Shown piece by piece: positions 33,979 through 42,684 of a DNA stretch of 64,000 nucleotides. The translations under genes and the position numbers were made by a program. Each line of letters begins with the position of its first letter. The stretch's first letter is position 1. This stretch comes from Streptomyces sp. V4I2. Its GTDB lineage: Bacteria > Actinomycetota > Actinomycetes > Streptomycetales > Streptomycetaceae. The stretch is taken from positions 9,796,001-9,860,000 of the forward strand of contig NZ_JAUSZM010000003.1 of NCBI RefSeq assembly GCF_030817655.1, in the 5' to 3' direction. The notes below the pieces were generated by a model. It was not told the origin of the DNA. It saw only the letters and a program-made list of their open reading frames with translations, and did not search any database.

Positions 33979-34431
33979 GTGGCCACCGGCCTCACCTCGG
34001 CACGCTGGACTCACGTCGCGCTGCCGACCGGCGATCTCGACAAGGCGATCGCGTTCTACACCGCACTGACTCCGCTGGTCGTGGTCGAGCGGTTCAAGGA
34101 CGCCGACGGCGAGAGCGTCTGGCTCTCCAACGACCAGCAGGCCGAGACACCGTTCGTGCTCGTCCTGGTGTCGTTCAACAAGGACAAGGGCAACCAGCTG
34201 GGCCTGCTGCACCCGTTCGCGCACCTCGGCATCGAGGTGCCGACGCGGGAGGACGTCGACGCGCTCGCGGACCGGGCCCGCGAGCTCGGCTGCCTGCACT
34301 GGGAGCCCCGCCAGATGCCCGAGCCCGTCGGCTACATCTGTGCCCTGAAGGACCCCGACGGCAACGTCGTCGAGATCTCCCACGACCAGCGCGTCTTCGA
34401 CTCGGTCCGCAAGAAGTGGGGTTCGTCCTGA
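33979..34431 (+). CDS. VOC-family (glyoxalase/bleomycin-resistance fold) protein
   Basis: A 150-residue vicinal-oxygen-chelate protein with two beta-alpha-beta-beta-beta modules: WTHVALPTGDLDKAIAFYTA opens the first, and HLGIEVPTREDVDALADRAR with CALKDPDGNVVEISHDQ forms the second. H, E and E/Q residues at the usual metal positions (TH near residue 12; VEISHD near 132) suggest a metal-dependent lyase, isomerase or dioxygenase. The GTG at 33979 follows GGAGG. It overlaps the next gene by 16 bp. It is one of the few intact genes in a decayed patch. Confidence 0.8.
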   Translation: MATGLTSARWTHVALPTGDLDKAIAFYTALTPLVVVERFKDADGESVWLSNDQQAETPFVLVLVSFNKDKGNQLGLLHPFAHLGIEVPTREDVDALADRARELGCLHWEPRQMPEPVGYICALKDPDGNVVEISHDQRVFDSVRKKWGSS

Positions 34432-34811
34432 AGGACACCCGCGCCGCCGTCGAGGCGTACCTCGCGGCACTGAACGCGCACGACGCCGACGCCGTGGCCG
34501 CCTGCGTGGCCGAGGACTTCGTCAACGAGCACACATCGTCGATGGGACAGAGCCGCAAGGGCCGCGCCGAGTACCGCGCCGCGCTGACCGGGTTCCTCGA
34601 GAACTTCGGCGACCTGCACTACGCGCCCGAGAGCTTCCTCGTCGACGGCGAGTCGGCCGCGGTGCCGTACGTCATGACGTTCCGGATGCGTTCGGCGGGC
34701 GACCGCCCCGTACGCGTGCGCGGAGTCTTCGTGTTCACCGTCGCCGGCGGCCTCATCACGCGCCGCACGGACTACTGGGACAGCGGCGAGGTGCAGCGGC
34801 AGCTCGCCTGA
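34416..34811 (+). CDS. SnoaL/NTF2-like small polyketide-cyclase-fold protein
   Basis: A 131-residue cone-shaped NTF2-like protein: VEAYLAALNAHDADAVAACV opens the fold, followed by EDFVNEHTSSMGQSRKGRAE and VRGVFVFTVAGGLITRRTDYWD. Members are isomerases, cyclases, hydrolases or stress proteins; the ligand cannot be told. The GTG start lies inside the end of the VOC gene (16-bp overlap), so the pair is co-translated. Confidence 0.78.
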   Translation: MGFVLKDTRAAVEAYLAALNAHDADAVAACVAEDFVNEHTSSMGQSRKGRAEYRAALTGFLENFGDLHYAPESFLVDGESAAVPYVMTFRMRSAGDRPVRVRGVFVFTVAGGLITRRTDYWDSGEVQRQLA

Positions 34812-34872
34812 CGCCCCCGGCCGCAGCCCGGAACCAGCTTCCTGACACCCCGTCCGCCTCTCGTGCGGCGAG

Positions 34873-35331
34873 GTGCCGGTAGGCCCGTCGCCCCACCTGC
34901 GTATCGCTCTGCTTGACGCCGTCTTGCAGAGAAAGATGCCGTACAGCTTCGAGGTGGCGCGCCGGGCGATCGCCGACGGATTCCTGCCCGACATCCTCAG
35001 CTCCGACACCAGCGCCCGCAACTGGCGCGGCCCGGTGTTCGACCTGCCCACCAGCATCTCCAAGCTGGTCGCGCTCGGCGCGCCGCTGGAGGAGTGCATC
35101 CGGCGGGCCACCGTCGCCCCCACACAGCTGCTCGGGCTCGACACCGAGGGCTACGGGCGCCTGGCGGTCGGCGGACGGGCCGACGTCACGGTCGTCAATT
35201 GGACCGACGAGGTCACCCTGCCCGACGCCGCGGGCAACACGATCCTCGCGCCGCGCCTGGAGCCGACCGTCGTGCTGCACGCCGGCGCCGAGGTCGACAT
35301 CGTGCCGTGGCGCGGTCTGCCGTCGGCGTGA
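34873..35331 (+). pseudogene. amidohydrolase/deacetylase remnant (C-terminal part)
   Basis: About 150 residues remain of a cyclic amidohydrolase/deacetylase: LLDAVLQRKMPYSFEVARRA, GFLPDILSSDTSARNW (with the late metal-site aspartate) and the C-terminal LLGLDTEGYGRLAVGGRADVTVV. The N-terminal HxH metal site and most of the barrel are absent. It lies 61 bp after the SnoaL-like gene and directly before a broken aldolase gene. Confidence 0.7.
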
Positions 35332-35358
35332 GGCGCTCGCCCGTCCCGGGAGGATGCG

Positions 35359-36070
35359 ATGACCGTGGGTGACGTCCATCTGCTGCTGCGGCGGCTGCGC
35401 GCGCCCCTGACGACGGAGGAACCCGCCGTCGGTACGTTCGTCAAGCTGGCCTCGCCCGACGTGGTGGAGTTCGCCGAGGCGGCCGGGTTCGCGTTCGTGG
35501 TCATCGACCTCGAACACTCGCCGCTCACCGAGCAGAACGCCGTCGACCTGGTGCGCCACGCGCATGCGTGCGGCTTGCCGGCCCTGGTCCGCGTGCCCGA
35601 GGTGGACGCCGCCGCCGTCAACCGGCTGCTGGAGGCCGGAGCGGCGGGCATCCAGCTGTCCATGCTCACCCGTGTCGCAGGCCGAGGCACTCGTGGCGGC
35701 GACCCGCTTTGCGCCCGCCGACCGCCGGTCGGTCAGCGTGGCCAACAGGGCCGCCCGGGTCGGTGCGGTCCCGTTGGCCTCCGTCCTGCGCGCCGAGCAG
35801 GACGACCCGCCGGTGCTGGGCGGCCAGATCGAGACGGCCGGCACCGATTCTCTGCCGGATCTGCTCGCCCCTCTCGACGTGTGCTTCGTCGGCAGCACCG
35901 ACCTCGCGGCCGACCTGGGCCTGCTGGCGGATCCCGCAGTGCTGCGCAGTGCGTAGACCGGGTGCGCGAGGCCGCCCGCCTCGCGGCGGTGGCGTTCGGC
36001 GGCTGGGTGCAAGGCGCCCTGCGTGAACATCGACTTCTTCGTCCCGCCGTGGGCCGACCTGCTTCCCTGA
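35359..36070 (+). pseudogene. HpcH/HpaI aldolase family gene with two frameshifts
   Basis: The family is clear from VGTFVKLASPDVVEFAEAAG, FAFVVIDLEHSPLTEQNAVD and VNRLLEAGAAGIQLSMLTR. Near 35670 the frame shifts, and SQAEALVAATRFAPADRRSV then LAPLDVCFVGSTDLAADLGL continue in another frame to a TAG at about 35954; a second one-base loss there returns to the first frame (DRVREAARLAAVAFGGW). The metal-binding and catalytic residues are thus spread over three segments, so no full enzyme can be made unless the indels are errors. Confidence 0.78.
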
Positions 36071-36110
36071 ACGAAAGGGAGTACGGGGCACCGGCGCTCG
36101 GACAGTCAAG

Positions 36111-36159
36111 GGCCTCCGGGCGGAGCGAATGCCACACGCATTCACTCGGGCCGGAGGCC
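36111..36159. terminator. nested stem-loop between aldolase remnant and IclR gene
   Basis: GGCCTCCGG (36111-36119) pairs with CCGGAGGCC (36151-36159), and inside it GAATGC (36127-36132) pairs with GCATTC (36138-36143). It lies between convergent genes and could stop transcription from both sides. Confidence 0.55.
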
Positions 36160-36249
36160 TCCCGCGATCTGTCACACCGTCAGTACCGTGCAGATCACGA
36201 CAGCCGGCCCGCCGCACTCCGCGGTGGGCCAGTCGATCCCATGAGTGCG

Positions 36250-37047
36250 TCAGCCCCCGTTGGGTGTGCCGTCCGAGGTGCCCAGCCGCTGTGACAGCGC
36301 GCGGGTGGTCTCCAGCAGCGCCTGGGCCATCGGCGACTTGACGTCGTCGGGGACGGTCGCCGTCGTGCCGACGACCGCGAGCGTGCCGCTGATCGTGTCG
36401 CCCTCGAAGATCGGCGCCGCGATGGTGCGGACCCCGTTGATGGCGGGGGAGTTGACCGACAGCCCATGCTGCCGGATGGCGGTGAGTTCCTCGGTGAGCT
36501 CGGACGACTTGCGGACCGAACGCGGCAGCGTCGGTACTTGGTCCGGGGGCAGGAACGTGAGGAAGATCCGTCCCTGCGCCGAGGAGGTCAGGTCGAGGCG
36601 CGAGCCGACCCGGACGCTGATGCGGACCATGTGGGCGGTGTTGTCCACCGAGCGCACCACGGTCGGCGACTCGCCGTCCCAGACCGACAGCACGATCGTC
36701 TCGTCGATGCGCCGGACCAGTTCCTCCATGTACGGCTCGGCGGCGGCGACGATCGGCAGGCCGGCCCGCGCGGCCGCAGCGAGCGTGAGCACCTGGGGGC
36801 CGAGGGAGTAGAGCGAGGTGCGCTCGTCGTAGCGCAGCAGGTTCGCCGCCCGCAGCGCCTTCGTGTAGCGGTGTGCGGTCGCCTTGCTCGCCCCGAGACG
36901 CGCGGTGATCTCGTTGAGACTCATGTGCGGCTTGCCGACCGTGAACGAGCCGAGGATCAGCGCCGCACGCTGCACCGTCTGGATGGTCGGCGCGGTCGTG
37001 TCGGGACCGCCTTGCTCGCCGGTGCCGGGCTGGGCCTTGGTGGCCAT
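36250..37047 (-). CDS. IclR-family regulator
   Basis: A 265-residue regulator: the winged-helix domain is TVQRAALILGSFTVGKPHMS then LNEITARLGASKATAHRYTKAL; the effector-binding GAF-like domain follows (ELVRRIDETIVLSVWDGESP, SSAQGRIFLTF, INGVRTIAAPIFEGDT). The ATG at 37047 is preceded by GGGAGCAAG. IclR proteins usually control nearby aromatic or carboxylate catabolic genes. Those neighbours are now mostly broken (aldolase, amidohydrolase, ferredoxin reductase), so it may be an orphan. Confidence 0.85.
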   Translation of the reverse strand: MATKAQPGTGEQGGPDTTAPTIQTVQRAALILGSFTVGKPHMSLNEITARLGASKATAHRYTKALRAANLLRYDERTSLYSLGPQVLTLAAAARAGLPIVAAAEPYMEELVRRIDETIVLSVWDGESPTVVRSVDNTAHMVRISVRVGSRLDLTSSAQGRIFLTFLPPDQVPTLPRSVRKSSELTEELTAIRQHGLSVNSPAINGVRTIAAPIFEGDTISGTLAVVGTTATVPDDVKSPMAQALLETTRALSQRLGTSDGTPNGG

Positions 37048-37200
37048 GGATTCTTGCTCCCGTCCCGTACTGAGGAAGGTGGTAAGACGTTGAATGGAAC
37101 GTCGTATTGGACAGCGTAACGATGAGGGCTGTGCAAATGCGCGGGAAGTGCTGAGGTGCTCCTCCGTAGCGGGCCGCGGCGGTGAACGGGAGCCAGGCAA

Positions 37201-38056
37201 TCACGCATCGGAGGAGTGCCCCGGCGTGAGCGAGCGTGCCGGGTCGAGCAGAGAGGCGATGTGGTTGACGGCGAGGGCCGCCTCGCCGAAGCCGATCGAG
37301 ATGAGGCTGACCTTGCCATCGTGGTCGGCGATGTCGCCGGCCGCGAAGACGCGCTGCCGGTTCGTACGCATCGTGCGGTCGACGAGGATGCGCCGGCGGC
37401 GCAGCTCCAGTCCCCACTGCTCCATCGGGCCGAGATCGGCGATGAGCCGAGCGCGGCGACGACGGACTGGGCGGGCAGGCTGATGCGGTCGCCGTCCGAA
37501 CCCGTGACCACCACCTCCGACAGCGACGCGTCGACCGACCCGTCGCCGGAGACCTTCTCGACCGCGTAGGGCGTCAGGACCCGCACGGACGATGCGTGCA
37601 CCTGCTCGACGGTGCGTTCGTGGGCCCGGAACCGCGTACGTCGGTGCACGAGCGTCCACCGACGAGGCGATCGGCTCCAGCGACAACGCCCAGTCCAGCG
37701 CGGAGTCCCCGCCGCCGACCACCACCACGACGTACTGTCCTGCGAGTTCGTCCACCCGCGGCACGAAGTACCGCAGCCCCCGGCCCAGATGCTCGGAGTC
37801 CACCGGCAGCTCGCGGGGGACGAAGTTGCCGATTCCGCCGCAGACGAGCACCGCCCCCGCGGTGATCCGCGCGCCGGCGTCGGTGGTGGCGACGACGCCC
37901 TCGCCCGCGTCGTCGAGGTAGGTGCCCCCGTGCCCGAGCAGGTAGGTCGGGTTCCACCGCACCGGCCTGCTCGGCCAGCCGGTCCACCAGGTCCTGGCCG
38001 CGGACGGCGGGGAAGCCGGCCACGTCGTGGACGAGCTTCTCGGGGTACAGCCGCAA
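37201..38056 (-). pseudogene. ferredoxin-NADP reductase (TrxB-type) remnant with three frameshifts
   Basis: The protein can be followed through three frames on the minus strand: LYPEKLVHDVAGFPAVRGQD, then NPTYLLGHGGTYLDDAGEGV and VVVVVGGGDSALDWALSLEP (NADP site), then HRRTRFRAHERTVEQVHASS and SEVVVTGSDGDRISLPAQSV, then RVFAAGDIADHDGKVSLISI and GFGEAALAVNHIASLLDP. The N-terminal FAD-binding GxGxxG segment of about 50 residues is missing. It cannot give a functional flavoprotein. Confidence 0.8.
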
Positions 38057-38153
38057 GCCCCGGCGGGACCTTGCGCAAGCCGGATCATCCCCGCGCCCGG
38101 TGACGCGCGTGAGTGCGTCGGGCCATCGGGCCGGCTGGCCGTCGGGCCGCCGC

Positions 38154-38771
38154 TCAGCGGCCGGCGGCCAGTGCCGCGAGGACGGCGCGGGTGAGGCGGG
38201 CGACGTAGGCGTCGTCGGTGGGTCCGCCGACCGCGAGCATCCTGAAGTACAGCGGGGCGCCGAACAGGTCGACGGCCAGGCCCATGTCGATGTCGGGCGG
38301 CAGCTCGCCGCGGTCGATCGCCTGGTGCAGCAGCGTCGCCACCGCGGCGCGCCGGGGAGCGAGCACCGCCGTGTGCAGCGCCGCGCTGAGCGAGGGGTTG
38401 CGGGCCGACTCGGCCACCAGGTCGGGGATGATCCGGCCGACGAGCGGATGGCTGAGGTCGGCCATGGTGTCCCGGACGAACCGTTCGACGTCGTCGTGCA
38501 GGGAGCCGGAGTCGGCTGTCGTGGGGAGGTGTTCGGCAGCGGCCTCGGAGACCAGCTCCACCACCATCGCCTCCTTGGAGGGCCAGCGGCGGTAGAGGGC
38601 CGCCTTGCCGACGCGGGCCCGGCGGGTCACGGCCTCCATCGACATCCGGGCGAACCCGGTCTCGGCCAGCTCCTCGAACACCGCCCGTCTGATCGTCTCG
38701 GTCACGGACTCCCGCAGGACCGCGGAGCCCGTGGCTCTGCGCTCGACGTCGTCGCGGCTGGTCGATTCCAC
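38154..38771 (-). CDS. TetR-family repressor of the hydrolase-MFS-thiolase operon
   Basis: A 205-residue regulator. The HTH spans about residues 25-70: ETIRRAVFEELAETGFARMS, MEAVTRRARVGKAALYRRWPSKEAMV. The C-terminal ligand domain resembles the TetR_C_16 type (LVGRIIPDLVAESARNP). It is divergent from the hydrolase operon, and two identical-architecture palindromes ACGGAAC-N6-GTTCCGT lie in the 110-bp gap, so it very likely represses that operon and itself. The inducer is probably the compound broken down by the operon. Confidence 0.88.
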   Translation of the reverse strand: MESTSRDDVERRATGSAVLRESVTETIRRAVFEELAETGFARMSMEAVTRRARVGKAALYRRWPSKEAMVVELVSEAAAEHLPTTADSGSLHDDVERFVRDTMADLSHPLVGRIIPDLVAESARNPSLSAALHTAVLAPRRAAVATLLHQAIDRGELPPDIDMGLAVDLFGAPLYFRMLAVGGPTDDAYVARLTRAVLAALAAGR

Positions 38772-38787
38772 TGCGCGAGATTAGCAC

Positions 38788-38813
38788 CGGACGGAACGGT
38801 TGCGTTCCGTCCG
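38788..38813. promoter_or_regulatory. TetR operator 1 (10-bp arms, 6-bp centre)
   Basis: CGGACGGAAC (38788-38797) and GTTCCGTCCG (38804-38813) are perfect arms around GGTTGC. It covers the -35 box of the hydrolase operon. Confidence 0.8.
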
Positions 38814-38828
38814 GGCCGGGTGTACGTT
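38800..38828 (+). promoter_or_regulatory. promoter of the hydrolase operon TTGCGT-17-TACGTT
   Basis: A -35 TTGCGT (38800-38805) and -10 TACGTT (38823-38828) with a 17-bp spacer. The start of transcription, near 38835, falls at the edge of operator 2. Confidence 0.6.
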
Positions 38829-38835
38829 CCGCGCA

Positions 38836-38859
38836 GAACGGAACGGCCCTGTTCCGTTC
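38836..38859. promoter_or_regulatory. TetR operator 2 (9-bp arms, 6-bp centre)
   Basis: GAACGGAAC (38836-38844) and GTTCCGTTC (38851-38859) around GGCCCT. It shares ACGGAAC-N6-GTTCCGT with operator 1, 47 bp away, so both should bind the same dimer. Confidence 0.78.
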
Positions 38860-38881
38860 CGTCTTGGGAATGGGGGTCCCG

Positions 38882-40084
38882 GTGACGTTTCTCTTCGACG
38901 ACGCGGCGTTCGCCTTCCAGGCGCTGCGCACGGCCGGGCACGCCGCCTACGCGGGCGCCGATCTCGGCGAGGTGCTGGCCGTCTGCCGCACCATCCCCGA
39001 CGGCGACGTGGCGGCCTGGTGCCGGGAGTGGACAGCCGTCGGCGAACGCCTCCACCAGGTGGGTGCCGAGGCGCTCGCGGCCGGCCACCGGGTCAGCGCC
39101 CGCGAGGCCCTCCTGCGGGCCTCGAACTACTACCGGACCGCGGACTTCTTCCGTGTCGAGGACCGGGACTCCGACCCCGAGTCGGCCCGCCTCGCCCGGT
39201 ACTCACGGCAGGCTTTCGCCCAGGCGGCGCACCTGTTCGACACCCCGGTCGTGCCCCTGCGGATCCCCTACGAGGACACCACCCTCCCGGGATACCTGTT
39301 CCTCGCGGACGACACAGGCCGTCGCCGTCCCACAGTGATCCACCACGGCGGCTACGACTCCACCCTGGAGGAGCTGTACTTCATGGTGGCCGGCGGGGCG
39401 CTGCGCCGCGGCTACCACGTCCTCGCCTTCGAAGGACCAGGCCAGCAGTCCGTCCGTCGGGAGCAGGGCCTGGTCTTCCGGCCGGACTGGGAACACGTGG
39501 TCACCCCCGTGGTGGACCACGCCCTGAGCCGTCGGGAGGTGGACCCTGAGAAGCTCGTGCTGTTCGGCACCAGCTTCGGCGGATTGCTGGCCGCTCGGGC
39601 CGCCGCCTTCGAAGGCCGCTTCGCGGCGTGCGTGCTGCACAACGGCGTGTACGACTTCTGCCAAGTGCCGCTCCGCGGCCTGCCGCCCCACCTGGCCGAG
39701 TGGGTGACGGACGGCCGGGACGACCTGGCCGGGCCCGCGCTGGCCGTCCGCATGGCCGAGAGCATCCAGGCGCGCTGGTTCGTCCGGCACGGTATGTGGG
39801 TCTTCGGCGCCAAGACACCCGCCGAGGCGCTGCGCGCCTGCGCGCCGTACCACCTCGACACCGCGGTCGAGCGCGTCACGTGTCCCACGCTCGTCCTCGA
39901 CGCGGAGAACGACGAGGCCTTCCGCGGCGAGCCCCAACGCGTGCACGACGCCCTGCGCTGCGAGAAGGAACTGATGGTGTTCACCGCCGCCGAAGGGGCC
40001 GGCGAACACTGCCAGGAGGGCGCGGCGCTCCGCTTCCACCAGCGGGTCTTCGACTGGCTCGACGAACGTCTGGCCCGCGCATGA
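38882..40084 (+). CDS. alpha/beta hydrolase with helical N-terminal domain (FrsA/DHPON-hydrolase-like), copy 1
   Basis: A 400-residue hydrolase. A helical cap precedes the core: FLFDDAAFAFQALRTAGHAA and SAREALLRASNYYRTADFF. RPTVIHHGGYDSTLEE is the oxyanion region, LFGTSFGGLLAAR the nucleophile elbow, VLDAENDEAF the acid and GEHC the histidine. This layout is that of 2,6-dihydroxypseudooxynicotine hydrolase-like and FrsA-like enzymes, which cleave C-C, ester or amide bonds. I start it at GTG 38882 because the paralogue at 59917 starts at the matching position. It overlaps the MFS gene (ATGA). Confidence 0.8.
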   Translation: MTFLFDDAAFAFQALRTAGHAAYAGADLGEVLAVCRTIPDGDVAAWCREWTAVGERLHQVGAEALAAGHRVSAREALLRASNYYRTADFFRVEDRDSDPESARLARYSRQAFAQAAHLFDTPVVPLRIPYEDTTLPGYLFLADDTGRRRPTVIHHGGYDSTLEELYFMVAGGALRRGYHVLAFEGPGQQSVRREQGLVFRPDWEHVVTPVVDHALSRREVDPEKLVLFGTSFGGLLAARAAAFEGRFAACVLHNGVYDFCQVPLRGLPPHLAEWVTDGRDDLAGPALAVRMAESIQARWFVRHGMWVFGAKTPAEALRACAPYHLDTAVERVTCPTLVLDAENDEAFRGEPQRVHDALRCEKELMVFTAAEGAGEHCQEGAALRFHQRVFDWLDERLARA

Positions 40085-41502
40085 CCGTCGGAACGAACAC
40101 CAGGTCGGCCATGGCGGACGGCACCCGCCGCCGGGCCCGCACCGTCCTGGCCATGCTGGCGCTCTTCATCGTCGTCAACGCCGCCGACAAGGCGGTACTC
40201 GGCCTGACCGCGGGCCCCATCAAGGACGACCTCGGGCTCTCCGCCACCGAGTTCGGCACCATCGCCAGCAGCTTCTACCTCCTGTTCAGCCTCTCGGCCG
40301 TGTCGGTCGGCTTCCTCGGCGACCGCATCCGCCCCCGGCCCCTGCTCGCCGTGCTCGCCCTGGTCTGGGCGGTGGCGCAACTGCCGATCCTCCTCCCCGC
40401 CACCGGGTTCGGGGCGCTCGTCGCCACCCGGGTGGTGCTCGGTGCGGGCGAGGGGCCGGGCTTCCCGCTGGCCAACTACACGGCGTTCACCTGGTATCCC
40501 AAGAAGCGGCGCGCCCTGCCCTCGGCCGTCGTGGTCGCGGGCGGCGCGGGCGGCACCGTCCTGGCCGCCCCGCTGGTCGTCCTGGTCAGCAACACCCTCG
40601 GCTGGCGGGCCGCGTTCGGCCTGCTCGGGGCGGCCGGGCTGGTGTGGATGCTGGTCTGGCTGCGGATCGGTGGCGGCGGTCCGTACGCCGCACACCTGGG
40701 CCCCGGACCGGCAGGTGACGAACCGTCGGCACAGGACGTCCCGACGGACACCGCCGACGGAGAACGCCCCGCCGTCCCCTTCCGGCGCATCGTCACCACG
40801 GGCACCTGGCTCGGGGCGACCTTCGCCACCTTCACCGTCATGTGGACGCTCTCCTTGGGCTTCGCCTGGCTGCCGCTCTTCCTGGAGGACCAGGCGGGCT
40901 TCAGCGACGCGCAGATCAGCGGGATCGTCGGGCTGCCCGCCCTGTCCATGGCCGTCCTCGTCCTCACCGCGGGAGTCGTCGCGCACCGGCTGCTGCGGAA
41001 AGGGGTGTCCGCCCGGGTCGCGCAGGGACTGGTCGGCGCGCTGCTGCCACTCGTAGCCGGCGTGTGTCTGCTGCTCGTGACCCGGGCGGGTCCCGCCGCT
41101 CTGCTGCCGCTGCTGATCGTGGCGTTCTCCGCGGCCAACGGACAGACCCCGCTGACCAACGCGGCGATCGCGGACATCTGCCCGGTCGGCCGGCGCAGCG
41201 CCGCCCTGGGACTGTCGTACGCCCTCGCCGCCCTGTCCAGCCTGCTCGCCCCCTATGTCACGGGGCGGATCATCGACGCGGCACCCACCGAGGCCGTCGG
41301 CTACGGCCGGGCCTTCGACCTGGCCGCCTGCCTGCTGATCGCCGGTGCCGTGCTCTCGGCGCTCCTGATCCGGCCCGACCGGGACGCCCTCACCGTGCTC
41401 ACCGCACACCCGGCGACGTCCAGCGCGTCCGCCACGCCCAGCGTGTCCCGTGGTGCATCCAGCGCGTCCGGCCCGGACGCGGAACCCTCAGCGAAGGAGT
41501 GA
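40081..41502 (+). CDS. MFS transporter of the hydrolase operon
   Basis: A 473-residue, 12-helix major facilitator protein of the anion/organic-acid symporter type: FIVVNAADKAVLGLTAGPIKDDLGLS in helix 1, GFLGDRIRPRP in the 2-3 loop and RVVLGAGEGPGFPLANY in helix 4 resemble the ACS/sugar-phosphate and aromatic-acid transporters. The central loop (about residues 205-240) is long and acidic, and the C-terminal ~40 residues are serine/alanine-rich. Coupled to a hydrolase, thiolase and acyl-CoA synthetase, it probably imports the substrate of the pathway. Confidence 0.85.
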   Translation: MTVGTNTRSAMADGTRRRARTVLAMLALFIVVNAADKAVLGLTAGPIKDDLGLSATEFGTIASSFYLLFSLSAVSVGFLGDRIRPRPLLAVLALVWAVAQLPILLPATGFGALVATRVVLGAGEGPGFPLANYTAFTWYPKKRRALPSAVVVAGGAGGTVLAAPLVVLVSNTLGWRAAFGLLGAAGLVWMLVWLRIGGGGPYAAHLGPGPAGDEPSAQDVPTDTADGERPAVPFRRIVTTGTWLGATFATFTVMWTLSLGFAWLPLFLEDQAGFSDAQISGIVGLPALSMAVLVLTAGVVAHRLLRKGVSARVAQGLVGALLPLVAGVCLLLVTRAGPAALLPLLIVAFSAANGQTPLTNAAIADICPVGRRSAALGLSYALAALSSLLAPYVTGRIIDAAPTEAVGYGRAFDLAACLLIAGAVLSALLIRPDRDALTVLTAHPATSSASATPSVSRGASSASGPDAEPSAKE

Positions 41503-41508
41503 CACCCG

Positions 41509-42684
41509 ATGCCCGTAGACATCGCCGTCGTCCACGGGGCGCGTACCCCGATCGGCCGGTACAAGGGCGCGCTGAGCTCGGCTCCCGCGCACCGGCTGGG
41601 CGCCCTGGTGATCCGTGAGGCGGTCGTCCGCGGCGGGCTGGACCTCGGCGCCGTGAACGAGGTCGTCCTCGGCTGCGTGGGCCAGGTGGGCCCCGACGCG
41701 TTCAACGCCCGGCGTGCCGCCCTGGCCGCCGGACTGCCGGTGACGACCACCGCGTACAACGTCAACCGGCTGTGCGGGTCCGGCCTGCAGGCCGTCTGGT
41801 CGGCCGCGCAGAGCCTCGCCCTCGGCGAGGCCGACGTCGTCGTGGCGGGCGGCAACGAGTCGATGACCCGTCAGCCGCTGCTCGACTACAGCGAGCGGGC
41901 CCCCGACGAACTCCCGGGGAAGCCGACCATCGACGGCACTGTCTCCCTGGTCACCGATCCCTTCGGGCGCTACCCGATGGGGATGACCGGCGAGGTGGTG
42001 GCGGACCGGTACACCGTCTCGCGGCAGCGCCAGGACCGGTGGGCCGCCGAGAGCCAGCGCCGGGCCGCCGTCGCCATGGGCGAGGGACGCTTCGAGGAGC
42101 AGATCGTGCCTGTGGCGACCCCGGGCGGTGTCGTCGAGCGGGACGAGCATCCCCGGCCCGGCACCACGGCGGAGAAGCTGGCCGGGCTGGCTCCCGTGTT
42201 CTCGCAGAACGGCACCATCACCGCGGGGAACTCCGCCGGCATCAACGACGGTGCCGCCGCCGTGCTGCTCATGCGCTCGGCCGATCTCAGCCCCGGCTTG
42301 GCACCGCTGTGCCGGCTGCGCGACGCGGTCGTCACCGCGCTGGAGCCGGAGATCATGGGCGTCGCACCGGCCGACGCGATCCACCGCCTGCTGCGTCGCA
42401 ACGGCCTCACGCTCGACGAGATCGACGTCATCGAACTCAACGAGGCGTTCGCGGCCCAGGTCCTGGCCGTCATGGACGGCCTCAAGCTCGATCCGGACCG
42501 CGTCAATCCGAACGGCGGGGCGATCGCCCTGGGCCATCCCATCGGCGCCACGGGCACCGTCCTGTTGCTCAAGGCGGCCCACGAACTGCGGCGGACCGGC
42601 GGCCGGTTGGCCGTGATCGCCCTGTGCATCGGCGGCGGCCAGGGCATCGCCGCACTGATCGAGAACCCGGGCGGGACCCCATGA
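41509..42684 (+). CDS. thiolase (acetyl-CoA C-acyltransferase)
   Basis: A 391-residue thiolase. The acyl-carrying cysteine is C89 in NVNRLCGSGLQAV; EAFAAQVLAV, the histidine in GHPIGATG and the second cysteine in ALCIGGGQG complete the active site. The ATG at 41509 lies six bases after the MFS stop with an AAGGAG site inside its end. It cleaves a beta-ketoacyl-CoA to acetyl-CoA in degradative pathways, which fits the acyl-CoA synthetase coupled to it (ATGA). Confidence 0.92.
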   Translation: MPVDIAVVHGARTPIGRYKGALSSAPAHRLGALVIREAVVRGGLDLGAVNEVVLGCVGQVGPDAFNARRAALAAGLPVTTTAYNVNRLCGSGLQAVWSAAQSLALGEADVVVAGGNESMTRQPLLDYSERAPDELPGKPTIDGTVSLVTDPFGRYPMGMTGEVVADRYTVSRQRQDRWAAESQRRAAVAMGEGRFEEQIVPVATPGGVVERDEHPRPGTTAEKLAGLAPVFSQNGTITAGNSAGINDGAAAVLLMRSADLSPGLAPLCRLRDAVVTALEPEIMGVAPADAIHRLLRRNGLTLDEIDVIELNEAFAAQVLAVMDGLKLDPDRVNPNGGAIALGHPIGATGTVLLLKAAHELRRTGGRLAVIALCIGGGQGIAALIENPGGTP

